From JACMLC01 sp963817025 (GTDB lineage: Bacteria > Acidobacteriota > Blastocatellia > Pyrinomonadales > Pyrinomonadaceae), in NCBI GenBank assembly GCA_963817025.1, contig CAWFML010000005.1, positions 1,240,001 through 1,304,000 on the forward strand: DNA of 64,000 bases, in the 5' to 3' direction. How positions within the stretch are numbered: position 1 is the first letter of the stretch; the number at the start of each line of letters is the position of its first letter. Below the pieces are notes generated by a model, which saw nothing but the letters and a program-made list of their open reading frames with translations, had not been told where the DNA came from and searched no databases. The position numbers were made by a program, and so were the translations under genes. This document shows, in pieces, positions 59,252 to 64,000 of the stretch.

Positions 59252-60169
59252 TTAGTGTCCACGTAAAAACTTCTGTATGTAACGGTCTTCAGATTTGTTC
59301 AGCGTCTCGTCCGTGCCGCTGAAAATAATCTGGCCCTCGCGCATCATGAGTACTTTGGTATTAATCAGGCACAGCCGCTCGCCTTCTTTCTCAAAGATAA
59401 CATCGCCTTCGTCATTGACCACAGCGTATTCCGAAGAAAGATAATGCAGATTATTCATCTCGTGCGTGACGAAGATGGAAGAGACATCTTCCAGATCGCG
59501 CAGCTTCATCGCCAACTCGCAGATAGTGCGCGCGGTCGGCGGGTCGAGTCCGGCTGTCGGCTCATCGAACATCACGATTTTCGGGTCGCCGACAAGCGCG
59601 CGCGCGATGCCCACGCGGCGACGCATGCCGCCCGAAAGCTCTATCGGCATCTTGTCAATGGCGTCTTCCAGATTGACGAAGCGAAGCATGCGGCGGACTT
59701 CAGGCTCGACCTCTTCTTCCGGCACGCCCTGCTCATGCAGGCGAAACGCCACGTTATCATAAACGGAGAGCGAATCGAACAGCGCGCCTTCCTGAAAAAC
59801 CATGCCGATCTTCTTGCGGACGTGCATCATCTGATCTTCGTCATAATTGGTAATGTCTTCGCCGTCCACCAGCACCTGACCAGAATCCGGCTTGAGCAGT
59901 CCGAGCACCAGTTTGATGGTCGTAGACTTGCCGCAGCCTGAGCCTCCGAGAATAATCTTGGTCTCGCCCTTCATGACTTTGAAGCTCAGGCCGTCAAGCA
60001 CTTTGCGGTCGCCGAAAGCCAGCCGCACATCCCTGAACTCGATGGCCGGGACAGCGCGTCCCTTATCATCAACTTCAGCAAAGGTTGACTCGGCTGCGTC
60101 TTCGCTGACCTCGCCGCCGGGAGCGGCAGGGGTCGCAGAGTTATGTATCTCGTAATCCGTCGTAGCCAT
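59252..60169 (-). CDS. mlaF: ABC transporter ATPase of the Mla/MCE system
   Basis: The 305-residue ATPase has a 40-residue acidic N-terminal extension, then Walker A GGSGCGKSTTIKLVLGLLKP, Q loop VFQEGALFDSLSVYDNVAFR (the FQ.GALFDS motif is typical of MlaF/Ttg2A), signature LSGGMRRRVGIARAL, Walker B VMFDEPTAGLDP and VTHEMNNL. It powers lipid transport with MlaE and MlaD for outer-membrane asymmetry. It follows mlaE by seven bases. Confidence 0.95.
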   Translation of the reverse strand: MATTDYEIHNSATPAAPGGEVSEDAAESTFAEVDDKGRAVPAIEFRDVRLAFGDRKVLDGLSFKVMKGETKIILGGSGCGKSTTIKLVLGLLKPDSGQVLVDGEDITNYDEDQMMHVRKKIGMVFQEGALFDSLSVYDNVAFRLHEQGVPEEEVEPEVRRMLRFVNLEDAIDKMPIELSGGMRRRVGIARALVGDPKIVMFDEPTAGLDPPTARTICELAMKLRDLEDVSSIFVTHEMNNLHYLSSEYAVVNDEGDVIFEKEGERLCLINTKVLMMREGQIIFSGTDETLNKSEDRYIQKFLRGH

Positions 60170-60176
60170 AAAAAGT

Positions 60177-60947
60177 TTATGCGCCCGGCAGCCCCAAGAT
60201 ATATTGCAGGGCGCGAGCGAGGAAAAAATCTGCGATGATGACGGTAATGGAAGCGGTGACCACTGCGCTCGTCGTCGAGCGTCCGACTCCGACCGTGCCG
60301 CCCTCCGTATTCAATCCCTTGTGGCACGCGATAGCGCCGATAATAACGGCAAAGACGATAGGCTTAATAATACCCCCGATAATATCATCTGTCGTGATGC
60401 CGTCGCGCACCGAGGCCAGAAAAGTGGTCGAAGACATCCCGAACAAACTGGTGGCCGTCACCCACCCGCCGCCGATGCCGATCACATCGGCCACGACTGT
60501 CAAAAGCGGCAGGGTAATAACGAGCGCGAACAGACGCGGCGCGACCAGTTTGCGTACAGGGTCTGTGCCCAGAGCGCGCATGGCGTCTATCTGCTGCGAG
60601 ACCGTCATCGAGCCAAGCTCTGCCGAGATGGCAGAGCCGACGCGGCCCGTAATCATCAAAGCCGAAAGGACAGGCCCCAGCTCGCGTATCAGAGAGATTG
60701 CCACCAGATAACCCGTCTGGCTCTCCGCCGCGTAGGAGGCGAGCGTCGGATAGGTTTGCAGCGTCAACACCGCGCCCGTGAAAAATCCTGTCAAGAGAAT
60801 GATGGTCAAAGACCCGACGCCGATGGCGTCCATCTGCGCGATAGTTTCAGGGACATAACGTGGACGCCTGAACAGCCCGCGCGCGGCATGCGCTGCCAGC
60901 AACGTTGTCTCTTGCAGCTCAAGCAGAGCGCGCGTGAAAAGGTTCAT
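60177..60947 (-). CDS. mlaE: MlaE family ABC transporter permease
   Basis: From ATG 60947 the product has 256 residues and five to six transmembrane helices. Family signatures are present: IGVGSLTIILLTGFFTGAVL, ELGPVLSALMITGRVGSAIS AELGSM, and TTSAVVTASITVIIADFFL at the end. It forms the inner-membrane channel of the Mla/MCE lipid transporter. The mlaB and mlaC genes are not adjacent. A longer frame to 61025 has no convincing start. Confidence 0.94.
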   Translation of the reverse strand: MNLFTRALLELQETTLLAAHAARGLFRRPRYVPETIAQMDAIGVGSLTIILLTGFFTGAVLTLQTYPTLASYAAESQTGYLVAISLIRELGPVLSALMITGRVGSAISAELGSMTVSQQIDAMRALGTDPVRKLVAPRLFALVITLPLLTVVADVIGIGGGWVTATSLFGMSSTTFLASVRDGITTDDIIGGIIKPIVFAVIIGAIACHKGLNTEGGTVGVGRSTTSAVVTASITVIIADFFLARALQYILGLPGA

Positions 60948-61235
60948 TCGAGAAATTGGAAGAGAGACTTCATCGCGCCGGAAACTACAACGCCACAGCG
61001 TTTGCAGTCCGTGCACGCGCCTCACAACAAGCGGAGGCTTTCAGTCAAAAGTCAGCGCAGGCCAAACGCCTGTCAAAACGAAAGTGCTACCGCGCCGGTT
61101 TGTGGAACGAGCAACCTATGATGCGCAAAATATGTGAGACGCGTCAAGCAATAAATGCTATCTGCGCCATGCTTCTGTGAGAAATTACGCGGGCGCGTCG
61201 GCAGGCAAAAGCGCAGACCGGCTCTTTTACGGACG
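60948..61235. other. Gap upstream of mlaE
   Basis: No gene is evident. The region may hold the mlaE promoter. A third GACCGGCT word at 61216-61223, related to the neighbouring terminator, can pair with AGCCGGTC at 61242-61249, an alternative hairpin. Confidence 0.4.
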
Positions 61236-61270
61236 AAAAAAAGCCGGTCGCGCCCGAAGGCAGACCGGCT
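61236..61270 (-). terminator. Intrinsic terminator (minus strand)
   Basis: On the minus strand AGCCGGTC and GACCGGCT (61263-61270 and 61242-61249) form a stem around TGCCTTCGGGCGC, followed by seven T residues. It terminates the ECF sigma-anti-sigma-LTXXQ operon. Confidence 0.88.
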
Positions 61271-61298
61271 CTCAAACAGCATTCCTGTCAAACTCGTT

Positions 61299-61937
61299 TT
61301 ACGGGCGACCGCCGCGACCGTTCTTAGCTGGCCCCTGCGGCGGCGGAAGCAGTCCGGGTCTTCCGGGCCGACCTGTAGCCCCCGGCTGATTCGGACGCTT
61401 GCGGTCGTCCAGGGCCGAAGGCTCGTCACGCATCTCGCGCCGTCGCTGCTGATCTTTAAGTTGCGCTTCCGCGCGCATGGTGCGGAAAGTATTTAACTGC
61501 TCCGGCGTCAGCACGCGTCGAATGCGTAGCTCTGTCAGTGCGCGCAGGCGTGCGACTGCCGTCTGCGCCGTTCCCAGATCGCGCGCACGCGCCTCGATTT
61601 CCGCCTCGTCAACCGCATCGGAATAAATCGCTTCTTCCAAAGCACGCTGGGCGCGGCCCATGCGCTGTCTGGTCGTGTGCCATTCCTCCGCGCTCTTCTG
61701 GCGTATCTCGCGTATCTGCTTGACCTGCTCAAGTGTCAGATTCAACCTCTCAATCAGGTCGCCATCGCCGCGCCTTTCCGGCAGAGGCTCGCCCGGTCTG
61801 CCCTCGCGCGGCGGCGGTGGCTGCGGTTCGTCATCCTGTTGGGCAAACGCCTGCGTGGATGCAAGGAAGGGAAGCGCGAGCGACAACACGATCGTTGCAG
61901 CGGCCATTGATAGCTTGCTCATTAAGCTTTTCATCAT
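61299..61937 (-). CDS. Periplasmic LTXXQ (Spy/CpxP-like) protein
   Basis: The 212-residue product starts with a signal peptide (AAATIVLSLALPFLASTQAFA), followed by a Pro-rich part and a helical domain with two LTxxQ-type motifs (LNLTLEQVKQIREIRQK, RVLTPEQLNTFRTMRAEA). This is the pattern of Spy/CpxP-like periplasmic chaperones and metal/stress sensors. The C-terminal tail is rich in Pro, Gly and Arg. ATG 61937 is used because GAGG lies seven bases upstream. It is in one operon with an ECF sigma factor and its anti-sigma factor, typical for envelope stress control. Confidence 0.85.
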   Translation of the reverse strand: MMKSLMSKLSMAAATIVLSLALPFLASTQAFAQQDDEPQPPPPREGRPGEPLPERRGDGDLIERLNLTLEQVKQIREIRQKSAEEWHTTRQRMGRAQRALEEAIYSDAVDEAEIEARARDLGTAQTAVARLRALTELRIRRVLTPEQLNTFRTMRAEAQLKDQQRRREMRDEPSALDDRKRPNQPGATGRPGRPGLLPPPQGPAKNGRGGRP

Positions 61938-62001
61938 TAAATAACCTCGAATCATAACCTCTTGATAAAACGTCTGGCTCCTGACGGCAAAGCTTTAGAA
62001 T

Positions 62002-62739
62002 TTAATTCGTTTCACCCAGCAAATCCGAGAGACGCGGCACAGTGTCTTCACGCTCGTTACCGGGAATCAGCAATTCAGACAACTGCGTCCGCTCTTCAGC
62101 CGTCAACACCGGAGCTTTGGGTTGCGTGGCGAGCCTGTTGCCAGCCACTGTATTTCCGTTGGCTTTGAGATTCTTCAGAGAACTCTTCGGACGCTTATTC
62201 CTCTCGACCGGCGGGGCAGGCGTCGGGCTGTCTTTTGGAGTTACTGCTATAACTTCATCTTTCAACGCGCCCGGATTATTTGCAGTCTTCTCCTCCTGAG
62301 TGGGAGCGTGCTGCGGCGTTTGCTTAACGATAGGCGTCTCCGCTTGATTAAAGAAACGCATCAGCGCGAGGACGAGCAGGGTTGCGAGCAGCAGCGTGCC
62401 GAATGCCGTCGCGCCGCGCATCCACATGGGCGAGAACGTGAAAAATCCGCGCATCGCGTCGAAGAACGAAGGTTTATGCTTCGCCTCTAATATCTGTTGC
62501 GCCGGGGCCGGGTTGAACTGCGATGCGAAGGATGCTGTCGCGGGGTTGAGAGCCTGCTCGCGCCACATGCCTATGGATTCGCGCACGCCTGTAAAGTCGC
62601 TCAGCTCTGTGCGGCATGAAGTGCAGACCAGCAAGTGGCCCTTAAAATCCTGCGTCTCGCGCTCGGTCGCTTCGCCGTACAGGTAGGCGACGAGATCGCC
62701 AGCACGCGCGCATGTCTGGATGTTTGATGTCTCACTCAT
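62002..62739 (-). CDS. Anti-sigma factor with zinc finger (zf-HC2 type)
   Basis: The 245-residue protein has an N-terminal zinc-finger anti-sigma domain with the HxxxCxxC pattern in FKGHLLVCTSCRTEL, one transmembrane helix near residues 115-135 (FGTLLLATLLVLALMRFF) and a periplasmic tail rich in Pro, Lys and Thr. Such proteins hold ECF sigma factors at the membrane until a signal arrives. ATG 62739 is four bases after the sigma factor stop. Confidence 0.88.
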   Translation of the reverse strand: MSETSNIQTCARAGDLVAYLYGEATERETQDFKGHLLVCTSCRTELSDFTGVRESIGMWREQALNPATASFASQFNPAPAQQILEAKHKPSFFDAMRGFFTFSPMWMRGATAFGTLLLATLLVLALMRFFNQAETPIVKQTPQHAPTQEEKTANNPGALKDEVIAVTPKDSPTPAPPVERNKRPKSSLKNLKANGNTVAGNRLATQPKAPVLTAEERTQLSELLIPGNEREDTVPRLSDLLGETN

Positions 62740-62743
62740 CTTT

Positions 62744-63346
62744 TTATCCCACGTTTCTTTGTACATCCCATTTTGCCTCCGGCTCCATCTTTCCCAAGCG
62801 CAGGCGCAATTGCCTGAGCGCCGTGTAGAGCCTGCTCTTGACTGTGCTCAAAGGCAGGTCAAGACTTTCCGCTATCTCCTGAAAGGTCAGGTCTTCAAAC
62901 TCCTTCATGACGATGACCTGTCTCAACTCTGTCGGCAGCGCCGTCACGGCCCGCCTGACAAGCTCCGTGCGCTCGCCTGTTTCTGCCGCATGCGCTGGCG
63001 ATTCGTGCGCGGGCGCGAAAAACGAAGCCCCGTCAGCTTCCGTCTCATCTTCGAGAGCGGTCTCGCCACGCACTTTTGAGCGACGCTGGCGCGAGATGCA
63101 CTGATTGACGGCGATGCGATGCAGCCAGGACGAAACTTTTGCTTCGCCGCGAAAGCCGGACAGGTTGCGAAAGGCCGCCAGAAAAGTATCCTGCGTGGCG
63201 TCGCGCGCGTCCTCTTCGCGCCCGAGCATGCCATATGCGAGCGCAAAGATTCTGCGCTCCCAGCGTTTGACGATCTCGCCGAAAGCGTCTCCGTCGCCGG
63301 ATAGCGCCAGTTCTACGATTTGCTCGTCGCTCGTGGCCGTTTCCAT
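62744..63346 (-). CDS. RpoE-type ECF sigma factor
   Basis: The 200-residue sigma factor has region 2 (FGEIVKRWERRIFALAYGML, DARDATQDTFLAAFRNLSGF RGEAKVSSWLHRIAVNQC) and region 4 (LPTELRQVIVMKEFEDLTFQ EIAESLDLPLSTVKSRLYTA). A flexible acidic linker lies between them. It likely controls its own operon, including the anti-sigma gene and the periplasmic LTXXQ protein, as a response to envelope stress. A ribosome site (AGAGGATATG) is visible upstream. Confidence 0.95.
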   Translation of the reverse strand: METATSDEQIVELALSGDGDAFGEIVKRWERRIFALAYGMLGREEDARDATQDTFLAAFRNLSGFRGEAKVSSWLHRIAVNQCISRQRRSKVRGETALEDETEADGASFFAPAHESPAHAAETGERTELVRRAVTALPTELRQVIVMKEFEDLTFQEIAESLDLPLSTVKSRLYTALRQLRLRLGKMEPEAKWDVQRNVG

Positions 63347-63633
63347 ATCCTCTCGTGCCGCAGAAGTTGCGCGAGAACCTATCGCCCTTAAATCCTTCGC
63401 GCACCTCTAGCGGCTCGTGCGCTCAACCATTTAGACGCGGCTCTCGCCCATTCAGTCTGCAAATTATCACACCTTGCCAGCTCAATCGCCAGATTTTGTG
63501 GTTTGCCACAGGCGGACAGGGATTTTTCAAGAGCCTGACAAACCGGGGTTTCCATGCGTCCGATAACGTCGGAAGATGCCGGAATTGCCAGCTTAACTTA
63601 ATACAGTCAGCAAGTTAAAAATAGAAAAACAGG
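63347..63633. other. Divergent intergenic region
   Basis: No gene or repeat is recognised here. The region holds the promoters for the minus-strand sigma operon and leads to the promoter of the plus-strand sensor gene. A candidate ECF-type box could not be assigned with confidence. Confidence 0.4.
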
Positions 63634-63662
63634 TTGACACGTCTCTTTCATCAACGTAGTAT
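63634..63662 (+). promoter_or_regulatory. Sigma-70 promoter
   Basis: TTGACA (63634-63639), a 17-base spacer and TAGTAT (63657-63662) give a near-consensus promoter 113 bases before the ATG of the sensor gene. Confidence 0.7.
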
Positions 63663-63775
63663 CTAAGCTGCAAAGCGGCAGTTTAGCCGCCTGCTTGAAC
63701 CAAATTTCCAGACCTTCCTGATTGATTTTCTTTTGCCGGGCGATTCCTGATTCAAAGCTCATTTAGCAATCATTA

Positions 63776-64000
63776 TGTTCGAGCGTTTTAAGCGTGTGCG
63801 TCTGCTCTATATCGTTCTGGGCACATTGCTGGTCGTCGGCCTGCTGCCGCTGGCTCTGGCCGGATGGCTGCTGTCCGTTCGCAGCGCGGACGAATTGCGC
63901 TCGATAGAGGGTCGCTATCAGGCTCAACTTGTGCAGGACAAGGCGCGACAGATAGAGCTTTACGGGCAGCGTTACCGCGATGTGGTGAGCGGGCTGGCAC
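63776..64000 (+). CDS. N terminus of a membrane-anchored sensor protein (3' end outside window)
   Basis: The first 75 residues are visible. MFERFKRVRLLYIVLGTLLV has a short cytoplasmic basic head, one transmembrane helix (LYIVLGTLLVVGLLPLALAG) and then an extracytoplasmic helix (LRSIEGRYQAQLVQDKARQI). This is the start of a two-helix sensor such as a Cache-type histidine kinase or diguanylate cyclase; the output domain is not visible. A good promoter lies upstream. Confidence 0.7.

Overview
The window looks like chromosomal DNA of a moderately GC-rich (by eye 55-60%) Gram-negative bacterium, most likely an Acidobacteriota member of the Blastocatellia type. I infer this from outer-membrane genes (TonB receptor, DUF5916-like barrel, MCE/Mla transporter), the pairing of a 'sigma70-ECF subclass' sigma factor with a Hanks-type kinase, paired M16 peptidases, a DUF6335 protein and many acidobacterial-style hypothetical proteins. 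No tRNA, rRNA, CRISPR array or prophage was seen. One IS630-type insertion sequence is present.

Layout. 1-4.5 kb: the end of a membrane-barrel gene and a two-gene M16 peptidase operon. 5-10 kb: a gingipain-like C25 protease, an FHA/DUF5715 protein, a YoeB-type toxin-antitoxin pair and a 59-residue metallothionein-like gene. 10-13 kb: coaBC and two tandem uracil-DNA glycosylase paralogs, one of which has lost its iron-sulfur cysteines. 13-21.9 kb: permease, isoaspartyl peptidase, ugd, a sugar-nucleotide epimerase and mtnA. 22-28 kb: a vitamin B12 uptake locus, riboswitch-btuF-btuC-btuD-riboswitch-btuB. 28-45.8 kb: housekeeping and metabolic genes (gatB, dtd, cyclophilin, aconitase, ion channel, aldehyde dehydrogenase, MidA-like methyltransferase). 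46-48 kb: IS630 element and an AT-rich AraC regulator. 48.3-57.5 kb, minus strand: a signalling cluster of ECF sigma factor, Ser/Thr kinase with a DUF4384-like C terminus, two small hypothetical proteins, a secreted TPR-CHAT protease, a secreted DUF4384 protein and an unknown 436-residue protein. 58-61 kb: mlaEFD. 61.3-63.3 kb: ECF sigma, anti-sigma and LTXXQ protein. The window ends in the N terminus of a membrane sensor.

The most unusual feature is not a gene. Many intergenic gaps of roughly 80 bases or more hold an inverted repeat from one of several unrelated families (A to H here), each built from short purine-rich words such as CGCAAAGG, GGATGAA, GTGACAAG, CACAGAGA and AAAAGGC. Several arms are perfect over 23-35 bases although copies differ from each other, and copies lie inside operons, at gene ends and, in one case, inside the aptamer of a cobalamin riboswitch. 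The TPR-CHAT/kinase cluster is the best candidate for a little-described protein system.
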